DNA of 64,000 bases from Acetonema longum DSM 6540 (GTDB lineage Bacteria > Bacillota > Negativicutes > Sporomusales > Acetonemataceae): positions 159,576 to 223,575 of the forward strand of contig NZ_AFGF01000017.1 of assembly GCF_000219125.1 (NCBI RefSeq), in the 5' to 3' direction. The position numbers were made by a program, and so were the translations under genes. Below the pieces are notes generated by a model. It worked only from the letters and a program-made list of their open reading frames with translations. It was not told the origin of the DNA and did not search any database. Positions 34,272 to 46,770 of this stretch are shown here, piece by piece (positions within the stretch are counted from its first letter, which is position 1; each line of letters starts with the position of its first letter).

Positions 34272-36482
34272 ATGAACGTACAAGCAATGTCCCATATTTT
34301 AGATACCTTAAACCCCAAGCAACGGGAAGCGGTGGAGTATATCAACGGACCGCTTCTGATTGTGGCCGGGGCCGGATCAGGCAAGACACGGGTGCTCACC
34401 TGCCGCATCGCCTATTTGCTGGATCAGGGAGTCAGCCCGTATAACATATTGGCAATTACTTTTACCAACAAGGCAGCCGCCGAAATGAAGGAACGGGTTC
34501 ATGCTATGGTAGGCGCGGCAGCGGCGGATATCTGGCTCAGCACGTTTCACGCCTTCTGCGTCCGCTTTCTGCGCATCGAGATCGAGCATATCGCCGGCTA
34601 TCGCCGGAATTTCGCCATTTATGACAGTTCTGACAGTCAGACCGTGGTCAAAAACAGTTTGAAGGAACTGAATTTAGACGATAAAATGTTCCCTCCCGCC
34701 AGTGTGCAGAATGCCATTTCCAACGCCAAGAACTCCCTGATGGACGCGACGGATTACGCCCGCAGCGCCGACAATTTCCACGCAAAAAAAATCGCCGAAG
34801 TCTACGCGAAATACGAAAACAGCCTGCGGCAGAATAACGCCCTGGATTTTGACGACCTGCTTCTGTTTGCAGTGCGGCTGCTGGAAAACAACGCTGAGAT
34901 CCGGGAAAAATATCAGAAGAAGTTCCGCTATATTTTGATCGACGAATATCAGGATACCAACCGGGCTCAGTATCTGCTGGCCCATCTCCTGTCCGGCGCT
35001 CATCGCAATCTCTGTGTGGTAGGCGATGCGGACCAAAGCATCTACGCCTGGCGCGGGGCGGATATCCGCAATATTATGGACTTTGAAAAGGATTATCCCG
35101 AAGCCAAAGTGATCAAACTGGAGCAAAATTATCGCTCCACACAAGTCATCCTGGATGCGGCCAACGCCGTCATCGAACGCAATAACAACCGCAAGCCCAA
35201 GGCGCTATGGACCGAAAACGCCCAGGGAGAAAAAATCGCCTATTATTTGGCGCGTGACGAGCGGGATGAAGCTCGCTTTGTCGCCGATACCATCATGCGC
35301 CTGAATATGGTATACCGCCACTCTTACGGCAAGATCGCGGTGCTGTATCGTACCAACGCCCAGTCCCGGGTCATTGAAGACGCCTTCATGCAGTACGGCA
35401 TCCCCTATACGATTGTGGGAGGCCTGAAGTTCTACGACCGCAAAGAAATCAAAGATATGCTGGCCTACCTGCGGGTGATCGCCAATCCGCGGGATTCGGT
35501 CAGTCTCCTGCGGATCATCAATGTTCCCCGGCGGGGCGTGGGGGATACGACCCTGGGCCGGCTGCAGCAATACGCTGCCGAACATGACATGAGCCTGTTT
35601 GACGCGGTTTCCAATGCAGAGGCTGTTCCCGGTCTGAGCGGCCGGGTAAAAAACTCCCTGGAATCTTTGTCGACGCTGATTTTTTCCTTTATGGCCCTGG
35701 CTCAGTCCACCCCAGTCTATACTTTGCTGGAAAAATTGCTGCAAGACTCAGGGTACCTGGCGGAACTGGAAAGTGAAGGCACCCCTGAGGCCCAGACCCG
35801 CATCGAAAACTTAAAGGAATTATTGAGTGTGGCCAAACAGTTCGCCGCCACCGAGAGCGGCAATGCCCTGGAGGACTTTTTAAGCCAGGTAGCCCTTGTG
35901 TCGGATATTGACGCCGCTGACTCCTCCGGCGAAAAAGTCACCCTCATGACGCTGCACTCAGCCAAAGGCCTGGAATTTCCCTTTGTATTCCTGGCCGGTA
36001 TGGAAGAAGGCCTGTTCCCCCATTCCCGGACATTGCTAAATGAAACCGAGATTGAAGAGGAACGCCGCCTTTGCTATGTAGGGATTACCCGGGCCCAGCA
36101 CCAGCTGTATATTTCTCATGCCGAAAGGCGGACAATATATGGGAATACAGTTTGCTATCCGCCGTCCCGCTTTTTAGGGGAAATTCCCCGGCAATTGCTG
36201 GGTGAGCCGGCCGCGCCGAAACCGGCTGCCGGTCTGAACCCGGCACGACAGGGCGGATACGGCCGACAGGCTGGCATGCAGAAACCGGCGCCGGTTTCCT
36301 TGCCCAGCGGCAGCCGGTATTCGGATTGGAAAGCCGGCGATAAGGCCGAACATGCCAAGTGGGGAATCGGCACAGTTGTGGCGGTTAAGGGCAGTGGGGA
36401 CAACATGCAGGTCCAGATCGCTTTTCCCGGCGCCGGTATCCGGAACTTATTGGCCACGCAAGCGCCTTTAACCAAAGTATAA
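34272..36482 (+). CDS. pcrA: ATP-dependent DNA helicase PcrA (UvrD/Rep family)
   Basis: A 736-residue SF1A helicase acting in repair and replication. Walker A is AGAGSGKT (residues 32-39). Other motifs are TFTNKAAAEMKERV, LIDEYQDTN, VGDADQSIYAWRGAD, LEQNYRST, VTLMTLHSAKGLEF and RLCYVGITRA. The C-terminus has the Tudor-like PcrA tail (GDKAEHAKWGIGTVVAVKG). It begins the standard Firmicute order pcrA-ligA-gatC-gatA-gatB. It starts only 28 bases after the zorC-like gene with no terminator between them, so shared transcription is likely. Confidence 0.95.
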   Translation: MNVQAMSHILDTLNPKQREAVEYINGPLLIVAGAGSGKTRVLTCRIAYLLDQGVSPYNILAITFTNKAAAEMKERVHAMVGAAAADIWLSTFHAFCVRFLRIEIEHIAGYRRNFAIYDSSDSQTVVKNSLKELNLDDKMFPPASVQNAISNAKNSLMDATDYARSADNFHAKKIAEVYAKYENSLRQNNALDFDDLLLFAVRLLENNAEIREKYQKKFRYILIDEYQDTNRAQYLLAHLLSGAHRNLCVVGDADQSIYAWRGADIRNIMDFEKDYPEAKVIKLEQNYRSTQVILDAANAVIERNNNRKPKALWTENAQGEKIAYYLARDERDEARFVADTIMRLNMVYRHSYGKIAVLYRTNAQSRVIEDAFMQYGIPYTIVGGLKFYDRKEIKDMLAYLRVIANPRDSVSLLRIINVPRRGVGDTTLGRLQQYAAEHDMSLFDAVSNAEAVPGLSGRVKNSLESLSTLIFSFMALAQSTPVYTLLEKLLQDSGYLAELESEGTPEAQTRIENLKELLSVAKQFAATESGNALEDFLSQVALVSDIDAADSSGEKVTLMTLHSAKGLEFPFVFLAGMEEGLFPHSRTLLNETEIEEERRLCYVGITRAQHQLYISHAERRTIYGNTVCYPPSRFLGEIPRQLLGEPAAPKPAAGLNPARQGGYGRQAGMQKPAPVSLPSGSRYSDWKAGDKAEHAKWGIGTVVAVKGSGDNMQVQIAFPGAGIRNLLATQAPLTKV

Positions 36483-36497
36483 AAGTAATAATAATGA

Positions 36498-38549
<2,052 letters not shown>

Positions 38550-38683
38550 AAAAAGAGAGAAAAATGGCTGATCTTTTGGCAAGTTTAGCCTGACGTGATA
38601 TAATAATATATCAATACTAACCGGATGCGCTTCATGACATACCGCATCGTATGAATATGAGTTTTTGGCAGGATGGTGAAGAA

Positions 38684-38971
38684 ATGATTACTCCGAAAGA
38701 TGTAGAACATGTGGCGCTGCTGTCGCGCCTGGAACTTGACCAGCAGGAAACGGGCAAGTTTACCGGACAGCTCAATGCAATCTTAGAATATGTGGAAGTT
38801 CTGAAAAAGGTCGATACCGACGGTGTGGAACCGACTGCCCACGTATTGCCGCTGAAAAATGTCCTGCGCCAGGACGCGGTCCGTCCCTCCCTGCCCCGGG
38901 ACCTGGCTCTGTCCAATGCGCCGGAGCAGGAAGACGGCTACTTCAAAGTGCCTAAGATTATGGAGGGCTAA
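38684..38971 (+). CDS. gatC: Asp/Glu-tRNA amidotransferase subunit GatC
   Basis: A 95-residue GatC, which clamps GatA and GatB together in the Glu-tRNA(Gln)/Asp-tRNA(Asn) amidotransferase. [19 protein letters not shown] is the classic N-terminus, with [16 protein letters not shown] and the tail [20 protein letters not shown] at 38684 is chosen on homology, with GGTGA upstream; an ATG at 38651 would add eleven residues. It is followed by gatA after 2 bases. Confidence 0.95.
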   Translation: MITPKDVEHVALLSRLELDQQETGKFTGQLNAILEYVEVLKKVDTDGVEPTAHVLPLKNVLRQDAVRPSLPRDLALSNAPEQEDGYFKVPKIMEG

Positions 38972-38973
38972 GG

Positions 38974-40446
38974 ATGACGACGGAATTATTTCGCTATACC
39001 GCGCATGAATTGCATGATAAACTGGCGGCCAAAGAAATATCGGCGGTAGAACTGACTACCGGTATGCTGAACCGGATAGACCAGGTAGAAGATACGGTGC
39101 AAGCGTTTATCACTCAAACGAGAGAACAGGCTTTGACACAAGCCAAAGCTGTAGATGCGAAAATTCGCCAGGGAGAAAAGGTAGCGCCTTTAGCCGGAAT
39201 CCCCGGCGCCCTGAAAGACAATATGTGCCTGCAGGGTGTCAAAACCACCTGCGCCTCTAAAATTCTGGCCGATTTCGTGCCGCCCTATACTGCCACGGCG
39301 GTGGACAAGCTGCTGAGCCAGTCTGTTATACTCCTTGGCAAAACCAACATGGATGAATTCGCCATGGGGTCTTCTACCGAAAACTCCAGTATGATGGTTA
39401 CCCGCAACCCCTGGAATACCGACACGGTGCCCGGCGGCTCCAGCGGCGGTTCGGCGGCTGCCGTGGCTGCCGCCGAAACGATTTGGGCCCTGGGCTCGGA
39501 CACCGGCGGTTCTATTCGCCAGCCGGCAGCCTACTGCGGCGTTGTGGGCCTGAAGCCCACTTATGGACGGGTATCCCGTTACGGTCTGGTGGCCTACGCC
39601 TCCTCATTAGATCAAATCGGACCCATCACCCGGGATGTAACTGACTGCGCCCTGGTTTTAAACGCTATCGCCGGGCATGACCCCAAAGATTCCACTTCGA
39701 TTGATATGGCCGCCCCTGATTTTACCCGCGCCCTGGTGCAGGATGTCAAGGGTCTGGTCATTGGTCTGCCCTGGGAATACTTCGGCGCCGGATTAAACCC
39801 GGCGGTGCGGCAGCATGTGGAAGCAGCCGTAAAACAGCTGGAAGCGGCCGGCGCAGTGGTAAAAGAAGTCTCTATGCCTCATACTGAGTACGCCTTGTCC
39901 GCTTACTATCTCATTGCCACGGCGGAAGCCAGCTCCAATCTGGCCCGTTATGACGGTGTAGGCTTTGGCTATCGGGGCCAGGGCAATGATATTGTCAGCA
40001 TGTATAAGCAGACCCGGACCCAAGGCTTCGGCGAGGAGGTCCGGCGGCGGATCATGCTGGGGACCTATGCTTTGAGCTCCGGTTACTATGACGCCTATTA
40101 CCTGAAGGCTCTGAAGGTTCGGACCCTGATTAAGCAGGACTTTGACCGGGCTTTTGAATCCGTGGATGTTTTGATTACCCCTACGGCGCCGACTCAGGCA
40201 TTCAAGGTCGGGGAAAAAGTGAATGATCCCCTGACCATGTACTTAGAAGACGTGTGTACCGTACCCATCAACCTGGCCGGTGTGCCGGCCCTGTCCATGC
40301 CTTGCGGCTTTGCCGGCGGACTGCCTGTCGGTCTCCAGATCATCGGCAAGCCTCTGGGAGAAGAGACCATTCTGCGCACAGCCTATACCCTGGAGCAAAT
40401 GAATGATTATCATAAACAACTGGCGCCGGCAGGAGGTGCGGAATAA
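38974..40446 (+). CDS. gatA: Asp/Glu-tRNA amidotransferase subunit GatA
   Basis: A 490-residue amidase-signature subunit that frees ammonia from glutamine. The Ser-cisSer-Lys triad is visible: the lysine in IPGALKDNM (K81) and the serines in [12 protein letters not shown] and [14 protein letters not shown]. The active-site region [18 protein letters not shown] is conserved. Length is standard. Its stop shares a base with the gatB start codon (TAATG). Confidence 0.96.
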   Translation: MTTELFRYTAHELHDKLAAKEISAVELTTGMLNRIDQVEDTVQAFITQTREQALTQAKAVDAKIRQGEKVAPLAGIPGALKDNMCLQGVKTTCASKILADFVPPYTATAVDKLLSQSVILLGKTNMDEFAMGSSTENSSMMVTRNPWNTDTVPGGSSGGSAAAVAAAETIWALGSDTGGSIRQPAAYCGVVGLKPTYGRVSRYGLVAYASSLDQIGPITRDVTDCALVLNAIAGHDPKDSTSIDMAAPDFTRALVQDVKGLVIGLPWEYFGAGLNPAVRQHVEAAVKQLEAAGAVVKEVSMPHTEYALSAYYLIATAEASSNLARYDGVGFGYRGQGNDIVSMYKQTRTQGFGEEVRRRIMLGTYALSSGYYDAYYLKALKVRTLIKQDFDRAFESVDVLITPTAPTQAFKVGEKVNDPLTMYLEDVCTVPINLAGVPALSMPCGFAGGLPVGLQIIGKPLGEETILRTAYTLEQMNDYHKQLAPAGGAE

Positions 40447-41885
40447 TGCAATACGAAACAGTAGTAGGCCTGGAAGTCCATACCGAACTCAAAACCCATT
40501 CCAAGATTTTTTGCGGCTGCAGCACCCGCTTCGGCTCTGAGCAGAACACCAATGTCTGTCCGGTTTGCTTAGGCCTGCCCGGCGTCATGCCGGTGCTGAA
40601 CGAGAAAGTGGTGGAGTTCGCCATTCGCGCCGCCTTGGCTTTGAACTGCCGGATTCTGCCCTTCAGCAAGTTCGACCGCAAGAACTATTACTATCCGGAT
40701 CTGCCGAAAAACTATCAGACATCTCAGTATGATCTGCCCATTGCCCTGGACGGCTATCTGGATGTGGAGGTCAACGGCGAGACCCGGCGCATCGGCATTA
40801 CCCGCATCCATATGGAGGAAGACGCCGGTAAGCTGGTCCATTCAGGAGGCGGCATCGCCCATTCGGAGTATGCTCTGGTGGACTACAACCGGACCGGGGT
40901 GCCCCTTCTTGAGATTGTGTCTGAACCGGATATCCGCTCGGCGGAAGAGGCTAAAGCCTATCTGGAAAAATTAAAAACCATCCTGGAATATATTGATGTA
41001 TCCGACTGCAAGATGGAAGAAGGCAGCCTGCGCTGCGATGCCAATATTTCGCTGCGCCCGGTGGATACAATTCCTTTCGGCACCAAGGCCGAAATCAAGA
41101 ATCTGAACTCCTTCCGGGCGGTACAAAAGGGTCTGGAGTATGAAATCATCCGCCAGACCGAAGTGCTGGAAGAGGGTGGCCGGGTGATTCAGGAAACCCG
41201 TTCCTGGGATGAGGCCAAGGGCATCACCATTTCCATGCGCAGTAAGGAACAGGCCCATGATTACCGCTACTTCCCCGAACCGGATCTAGTGCCGGTGGTG
41301 GTCAGCCAGGAAAAGATCGAAGCGGTCCGCCGCAACCTGCCAGAGCTGCCGGATGCCCGCCAGAAACGCCTGATGGAGCAGTATGGCCTGCCTTCTTATG
41401 ACGCATCGATCGTCACTGCCAGCCGGGCTATGGCCGACTTTTTTGACGCCACCGTAAGCCAGGGCGTGGATGCCAAACTGACCGCCAACTGGCTGATGGG
41501 CGACTTTGCCAAGCACCTGAACGCCGCCGGGATTGATCTGGAAAATACTCCGGTGACGCCGGTCAAGCTGGCCGGACTCCTCGCTTTGCTCCAGAAAGGG
41601 ACCATCTCCGGCAAGATTGCCAAGACTGTTTTTGAAGAGATGTGGAACAGCGGCAAGGATGCCGGGATCATTGTTCAGGAACAAGGTCTGGTGCAAATTA
41701 GCAACGAAGCTGAAATTATCGCCATCGTGGACGGGGTCATCGCCGCCAATCCTCAGTCAGTCGCGGACTTCAAGGCCGGCAAAGAACGGGCCATCGGCTT
41801 TTTGGTAGGGCAGATCATGAAGCAGACCAAGGGCCGGGCCAATCCGGAACTGGTGAATAAGCTGCTGCGGGAAAGAATCTCATAA
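40446..41885 (+). CDS. gatB: Asp/Glu-tRNA amidotransferase subunit GatB
   Basis: A 479-residue subunit that binds the misacylated tRNA and transfers the amide. The family opening [20 protein letters not shown] with the zinc-type cysteines FCGCS and [12 protein letters not shown] is present, followed by [18 protein letters not shown] and the C-terminal YqeY-like tail domain ending at [13 protein letters not shown]. It overlaps gatA by a base and is followed by a terminator. Confidence 0.96.
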   Translation: MQYETVVGLEVHTELKTHSKIFCGCSTRFGSEQNTNVCPVCLGLPGVMPVLNEKVVEFAIRAALALNCRILPFSKFDRKNYYYPDLPKNYQTSQYDLPIALDGYLDVEVNGETRRIGITRIHMEEDAGKLVHSGGGIAHSEYALVDYNRTGVPLLEIVSEPDIRSAEEAKAYLEKLKTILEYIDVSDCKMEEGSLRCDANISLRPVDTIPFGTKAEIKNLNSFRAVQKGLEYEIIRQTEVLEEGGRVIQETRSWDEAKGITISMRSKEQAHDYRYFPEPDLVPVVVSQEKIEAVRRNLPELPDARQKRLMEQYGLPSYDASIVTASRAMADFFDATVSQGVDAKLTANWLMGDFAKHLNAAGIDLENTPVTPVKLAGLLALLQKGTISGKIAKTVFEEMWNSGKDAGIIVQEQGLVQISNEAEIIAIVDGVIAANPQSVADFKAGKERAIGFLVGQIMKQTKGRANPELVNKLLRERIS

Positions 41886-41904
41886 GAACGTGGAAATGTC
41901 TTTT

Positions 41905-41933
41905 ATGGCGCCTGTTTCAGGCGTCATTTTTTG
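41905..41933 (+). terminator. Terminator of the pcrA-ligA-gatCAB group
   Basis: ATGGCGCCTG pairs with CAGGCGTCAT (one G-T pair) over a TTT loop and ends in a T run, 20 bases after gatB. Confidence 0.85.
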
Positions 41934-41981
41934 TTTAAACACATCTCAAATAAAGTATAAAATATTAATTAATAATTACTA

Positions 41982-42009
41982 TTGACAAATATAAATAATC
42001 ATATATAAT
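41982..42009 (+). promoter_or_regulatory. Consensus sigma-A-type promoter of dps
   Basis: TTGACA and TATAAT are separated by 16 bases within a very AT-rich stretch, about 65 bases before the dps start. The AT-rich imperfect repeats around it could host a PerR or Fur site, but no exact box is seen. Confidence 0.7.
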
Positions 42010-42074
42010 AATAACTAGAAACAAATAATATATACATAAAGGACAGCGGCATAGCCGCAGAGGAGGATTATATT

Positions 42075-42521
42075 ATGAGCAATACCGCAGTAGGACAATC
42101 TTTAGACAAATATCTGGCCAATCTTCACATTCTTTACGCTAAAACCCATAACTACCACTGGAATGTGGAAGGCAAACAATTTTTTACCGTTCACGCAAAA
42201 CTAGAGGAAATCTATGAACATATTGCCGATGAGATTGACGCGATAGCCGAACGGATCCTGATTATCGGACAACGGCCCAGTTCATCCCTGGCAGCTTATC
42301 TGAAGCTGGCTACACTGAAAGAAGCGGATGCGGCCAGCGTCGGCGGCGAAGCGGTTGTCAAAAATCTGCTGAGCGATATTCAGGCGTTGATCGCAGATTT
42401 GAAAAAAGACATTAAAGCGGCCCAGGACGCCGGCGATGAAGTGACCGCCGATCTCCTGATCGATTCCCTGGGATACTACGAAAAAACCGCCTGGATGTTT
42501 GGCGCCTATCTGAAGTCTTAA
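42075..42521 (+). CDS. dps: Dps/ferritin-like DNA-protection protein
   Basis: A 148-residue ferritin-fold protein that stores iron and consumes peroxide. The ferroxidase ligands lie in THNYHWNVEGKQFFTVHAKL and EIYEHIADEIDAIAERIL (His, Asp and Glu residues of the intersubunit site). A C-terminal helix holds TADLLIDSLGYYEKTAWMFG. GGAGGA precedes the ATG. It is flanked by its own promoter and terminator, so it is a single-gene unit. Confidence 0.93.
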   Translation: MSNTAVGQSLDKYLANLHILYAKTHNYHWNVEGKQFFTVHAKLEEIYEHIADEIDAIAERILIIGQRPSSSLAAYLKLATLKEADAASVGGEAVVKNLLSDIQALIADLKKDIKAAQDAGDEVTADLLIDSLGYYEKTAWMFGAYLKS

Positions 42522-42549
42522 ATTCACTTTCCCCTATATTAAGAAATAA

Positions 42550-42590
42550 CAAAAGTCCTCTGACGCCAGCCGGCAGTCAGGGGACTTTTG
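42550..42590 (+). terminator. Terminator after dps
   Basis: CAAAAGTCCTCTGAC pairs with GTCAGGGGACTTTTG around an 11-base loop, with T-rich sequence within and after the right arm. Confidence 0.85.
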
Positions 42591-42701
42591 TTGATACCGT
42601 TAAGTTTGCTCGTGCATTTTCATGGGCAAAGCACCACAAGGAAAAATTGCCAGGTAAGTCGAATGCACATTAGAAACAAGCTAACTAACGGAGGATTGTT
42701 T

Positions 42702-42875
42702 ATGACGTACAATGATACCTGTCCTCGACTCGCTGGCAATCGCGCGGATTGCCCCTGCCCGAACCGGGACTGTATATATTTTGGCCGCTGTTGTGACTGT
42801 GTGGCGGCCCACCGGGAAAATGGCCGGCTGACAACCTGTATGGAGGAGTTACTTAAAAAAAGAAAGGACGATTAG
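42702..42875 (+). CDS. Small cysteine-rich protein
   Basis: A 57-residue protein with eight cysteines: NDTCPRL (C7), DCPCPNRDC (C17, C19, C24), GRCCDCVAAHRENG (C30, C31, C33) and TTCME (C46). The spacing CPCPNxxC...GxCCxCVxxHR recurs in a small family of anaerobe proteins; a metal or Fe-S site is likely. GGAGG lies before the ATG. It ends 4 bases before the Lon-like protease gene, so the pair is probably co-translated. Function is unknown. Confidence 0.7.
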   Translation: MTYNDTCPRLAGNRADCPCPNRDCIYFGRCCDCVAAHRENGRLTTCMEELLKKRKDD

Positions 42876-42879
42876 CGGG

Positions 42880-45309
42880 ATGAACAAGAGCCTGGAATTG
42901 CCAGCGGAGAAACTGCGCTACAATTGTGACCTCTGCCAGTTTGAGTTTCAAACCACGGAATCCGTTCCGACTCTGGATGTGATGATCGGTCAGGAAAGAG
43001 CGGTCAAGGCTGTTGAGTTTGGTTTGTTCAGCAAAAATCCCGGATACAACATCTTTATTTCCGGCACAGTGGGTACCGGTAAGATAACCTACGCCCAGGA
43101 TGCCGTGGAAAAAGCGGCGGCCAAACAGTCGGCGCCGGATGACTGGTGCTATGTCAATAATTTCGAGAATCCCGGCCAGCCGATTGCATTTTCCCTGCCG
43201 GCCGGAGCCGGCAGTACTCTGCGGCAGGATATGACGGAATTCGTCGATAGCTTGAAAACCGATGTAGCTAAAGTTTTCAGCGGTGATGACTATGAGCAGG
43301 CCAAAGCCGCCGTAGTAAAACGCCTGCAGGAAGAACGCTCCCAGACCGTGGAGCAGTTTAATGAAATGGCCACCCAGCTGGATATATTGCCCCAATGGTC
43401 CAGCACCGGCTTTGTCGGTATCCCTATGGAAGGCGGCAAGCCGCTGAATCCGGAAGAATTTCAAAAATTGGATAAAGATAAACGGGAAGCCATCGAAAAA
43501 AAACTGCTGACCATTCACGAAAAAGCCACGGAAGCCATCGGGCGCATGCAGCAGGTGGAGCGGGAAGTCCGGGAAGAACTGAAAGAACTGGACGCCAAGA
43601 TCGGACTTTTTGCGGTGGGGCATCTCATTGAAGATTTAGCGGAAAAATATGCCGGATACCCGTCGGTGCTCAGTTATCTGGATGCCGTTAAACGGGATGT
43701 AGTGAAGAATATTCACGACTTTAAGCCCAGCAATGAAGATGAAAATAATCCGTTCCTGCTGTTTAAAAAGAACAGTCAGGACATTAAGGAAAAATACAAG
43801 ATCAACCTGCTGGTAGACAACCGGGAGACCAAAGGTGCGCCGGTGGTGGTGGAGATCAATCCTACCTACTATAACATTGTCGGACGGGTGGAGTACGAGA
43901 CCCGGATGGGCATGGTCAGCACCGACTATACCATGATTAAGGCCGGCGCCCTGCACCGGGCCAACGGCGGCTATCTGATCCTTAACGCCAGGGACGTTCT
44001 GACCAATATGGGCGCCTGGGATGCCCTGAAGCGGGCCTTGAAAACCAAAAAGCAGCACATCGAAAACCTGGGCGAGCAGTATGGCATGCTGGCTATGGCC
44101 TCCTTAAAGCCGGAGCCCATTCCCATCCAGGTCAAGGTGATTCTAATCGGCAATCCTTATGTTTATCATCTGCTGTATGACCTGGATGAAGATTTTCGCA
44201 AGCTCTTCAAAGTTCACGCTGATTTTGACGTAGAAATGGATAACAGTTCGTTAAATACCGAAAAACTGGTCAGCTTCATCAGCTCCACGGTGCAGAAAGA
44301 GCATCTGAAGCATTTTGACCGGTCGGCAGCCGCCAAGGTGGTGGAACACTCCTCCCGCCTGGCCGGATCGCAAAAGAAGCTGACTACCCGTTTTAACGAA
44401 ATGGTGGAACTGCTGTGCGAGGCGGATACCTGGGCTACCATAGAATCCAGCCCGGTGGTCAGTGAGCAGCATATCCGGAAAGCCATTGAGGAGAAAAAAA
44501 GCCGGGCTAATAAATATGAAGAAAAACTGCAGGAAATGTTCTCTGAGGGCAAAATCCTGATCGACACTGACGGGGCTAAGGTGGGCCAGGTTAATGGTTT
44601 GGCCGTGACCAGCGTAGGCGAATACGCCTTTGGCAAGCCATCCCGGATTACTGCCAATACGTATATCGGCCGCTCAGGCATCATCAACATCGAACGGGAA
44701 ACCAAGACCTCCGGTGCCAGCCACAGCAAAGGCGTCATGATCCTCAGCGGCTATCTGGGTGAAAAATACGCGCAAAAACAGCCTCTGACTCTGACCGCCA
44801 GCCTGACCTTCGAGCAGTTATACGGCGGTGTAGACGGCGACAGCGCCTCCGGCACCGAGCTATATGCCATTCTTTCCAGCCTGTCCGATGTTCCGATCCG
44901 TCAGGCTATTGCCGTAACCGGCTCGGTTAACCAAAAGGGAGAAATCCAGCCTATCGGCGGGGCTACGGAAAAGATCGAAGGCTATTTTGCCGTTTGCAGG
45001 CTAAAAGGCCTGACCGGACAGCAGGGAGTTATGATCCCTCACCAGAATATTGATAATCTGACCTTAAACGATGAAGTAGTGGAAGCGGTCAAAGCCGGCC
45101 AATTTCACATCTATGCCGTCAAAACCATTGACGAAGGCATAGAAGTGTTGACCGGAATTCCGGCTGGCGAACGGCAGCCGGACGGCAGTTATCCCTCCGA
45201 CACCATTCATGGCCGGGTCAGCCAGAAACTCAAGAGCTATACAGAAACGATACTCAAACTGGGGAAAGCAGCCGAAAGCGAAAATAAATCGCCGGAACAA
45301 TCTCTGTAA
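42880..45309 (+). CDS. Lon-family ATP-dependent protease (COG1067 type)
   Basis: An 809-residue protein with an AAA module and a C-terminal Lon protease domain but no LonA N-domain. Walker A is SGTVGTGKIT (K68). The catalytic dyad is S655 in DGDSASGTE and K698 in GGATEKIEGYF, 43 residues apart as in Lon. A coiled-coil insertion spans about residues 140-240. This group is distinct from LonA/LonB; its substrates are not known. It directly follows the Cys-rich gene. Confidence 0.88.
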   Translation: MNKSLELPAEKLRYNCDLCQFEFQTTESVPTLDVMIGQERAVKAVEFGLFSKNPGYNIFISGTVGTGKITYAQDAVEKAAAKQSAPDDWCYVNNFENPGQPIAFSLPAGAGSTLRQDMTEFVDSLKTDVAKVFSGDDYEQAKAAVVKRLQEERSQTVEQFNEMATQLDILPQWSSTGFVGIPMEGGKPLNPEEFQKLDKDKREAIEKKLLTIHEKATEAIGRMQQVEREVREELKELDAKIGLFAVGHLIEDLAEKYAGYPSVLSYLDAVKRDVVKNIHDFKPSNEDENNPFLLFKKNSQDIKEKYKINLLVDNRETKGAPVVVEINPTYYNIVGRVEYETRMGMVSTDYTMIKAGALHRANGGYLILNARDVLTNMGAWDALKRALKTKKQHIENLGEQYGMLAMASLKPEPIPIQVKVILIGNPYVYHLLYDLDEDFRKLFKVHADFDVEMDNSSLNTEKLVSFISSTVQKEHLKHFDRSAAAKVVEHSSRLAGSQKKLTTRFNEMVELLCEADTWATIESSPVVSEQHIRKAIEEKKSRANKYEEKLQEMFSEGKILIDTDGAKVGQVNGLAVTSVGEYAFGKPSRITANTYIGRSGIINIERETKTSGASHSKGVMILSGYLGEKYAQKQPLTLTASLTFEQLYGGVDGDSASGTELYAILSSLSDVPIRQAIAVTGSVNQKGEIQPIGGATEKIEGYFAVCRLKGLTGQQGVMIPHQNIDNLTLNDEVVEAVKAGQFHIYAVKTIDEGIEVLTGIPAGERQPDGSYPSDTIHGRVSQKLKSYTETILKLGKAAESENKSPEQSL

Positions 45310-45352
45310 AATATATAAAACCTGATAAAACCAGATATGGAAGGTAGCATTC

Positions 45353-46756
45353 GTGGCACAAAAAAACACGCCGGTACAAGCCGGCAAACAGTATCCAATT
45401 GAAATCGCCGGCCTGGGGCACAGTGGGGAGGGTGTAGGCAGATATCAGGACTTTACCGTCTTCGTGCCTTACGCCCTGCCCGGTGAAACTGTGACGGCAA
45501 CCGTCACCGGGGTGAAAAAGAACTACGCCAAAGCACAATTGGAACAGGTCATCCATCCTTCCCCCCACAGGGTGGAGCCATCCTGTCCCATCTACTTTGC
45601 CTGCGGCGGCTGTCAGCTGCAGCACCTGGACTATCCGGCCCAACTGGTCCAAAAGCGGCAAACCGTGGTGGAAGCCATCAAACGGATCGGCAAACTGCCG
45701 GATGTGGTGATTCATCCCGCCATCGGCGCTGCCGACCCTTGGTATTACCGCAACAAAATGCAGTTTCCGGTAGGAGCAGCCGGTGAAAAAGTAGTCATCG
45801 GCTGTTACGCCCAGGGAACCCATACGGTCATTGACAGCGAACACTGCCAGATCCAGCATTTGACCAATAACCGGATCGCCGCTGCGGTGCGCGGCATCCT
45901 GGAGGACCTTCAGCTGCCGGTTTATGACGAAACCCGCCAAATCGGCCTGATTCGTCATGTCTTAGGCCGGGTGGGAACCGCCACCGGCGAAGTTATGGCT
46001 GTCATCGTCACTGCCCGGCCCCAGCTGCCCCAAGCGGAAGAAATCGTCAATCGTCTTCGGCAAGCCATTCCCGGCCTGGTCAGTATCATCCAGAATATCA
46101 ATCCCCGTCAAACTAACGTCATACTGGGCGAAACGAACAAAACCCTCTGGGGAAAAAACACCATCATCGACCGGCTGGGCGACTTCTCCTTTAACATTTC
46201 AGCCCGCTCCTTTTTTCAGGTTAACACCAAACAAGCTGAGGTTCTCTACAACCAAGCCGTCCAATATGCCGGCCTAACCGGTCGGGAAACCGTCCTGGAC
46301 GTATACTGCGGTACCGGGACCATCACTTTATTTCTGGCCAAGCACAGTAAAAAAGTATACGGCATCGAGGTCGTAGAACCTGCCATCCTTGACGCCCGGC
46401 AAAACGCAAAAGAAAACGGCGTTACCAATACTGAATTCATCACTGGCGACGCCAATGTCGTTATTCCCAGACTTTCACGTCAAGGCATCCGTCCGGAAGT
46501 CATTGTGGTTGACCCGCCCAGGGCAGGGTGTGAGAGAAGCGTATTGGAGACATTTGCCCGGATGCAGCCTGACCGGATGGTATATGTGTCCTGCAATCCG
46601 GCGTCATTGGCCAGGGATTTAGCCGTGTTGGCCGAGCATGGGTACCCGGCCAAGGAGATTCAGCCGGTGGATATGTTTCCACAGACGTATCACGTGGAGT
46701 GTACAGTTTGGCTGAAAAGAAAACACATCGCGTCCAGCGAAGCTGGACGCTGCTAG
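45353..46756 (+). CDS. rlmD: 23S rRNA (uracil-5-)-methyltransferase RlmD/RumA family
   Basis: A 467-residue SAM-dependent RNA methyltransferase. It has an N-terminal TRAM domain (IEIAGLGHSGEGVGRYQDFT), a [4Fe-4S] site with FACGGCQLQH and an earlier Cys, the SAM-binding VLDVYCGTGTITLFL and the catalytic cysteine in MVYVSCNPASLARDL. The GTG start follows GGAAGG. The usual end, HVECTVWLKRK, is extended by about ten residues (HIASSEAGRC) encoded by a hairpin directly 5' of the group II intron. This tail may be the original end or may result from the insertion. Confidence 0.92.
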   Translation: MAQKNTPVQAGKQYPIEIAGLGHSGEGVGRYQDFTVFVPYALPGETVTATVTGVKKNYAKAQLEQVIHPSPHRVEPSCPIYFACGGCQLQHLDYPAQLVQKRQTVVEAIKRIGKLPDVVIHPAIGAADPWYYRNKMQFPVGAAGEKVVIGCYAQGTHTVIDSEHCQIQHLTNNRIAAAVRGILEDLQLPVYDETRQIGLIRHVLGRVGTATGEVMAVIVTARPQLPQAEEIVNRLRQAIPGLVSIIQNINPRQTNVILGETNKTLWGKNTIIDRLGDFSFNISARSFFQVNTKQAEVLYNQAVQYAGLTGRETVLDVYCGTGTITLFLAKHSKKVYGIEVVEPAILDARQNAKENGVTNTEFITGDANVVIPRLSRQGIRPEVIVVDPPRAGCERSVLETFARMQPDRMVYVSCNPASLARDLAVLAEHGYPAKEIQPVDMFPQTYHVECTVWLKRKHIASSEAGRC

Positions 46757-46770
46757 CCGGTGAAAGTCCG

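Noticed and set aside
34272..36482. PcrA as the missing ZorD effector
   Set aside because: It has all housekeeping PcrA features and the standard order pcrA-ligA-gatCAB, so it is not a dedicated Zorya gene; a functional link remains only a hypothesis.
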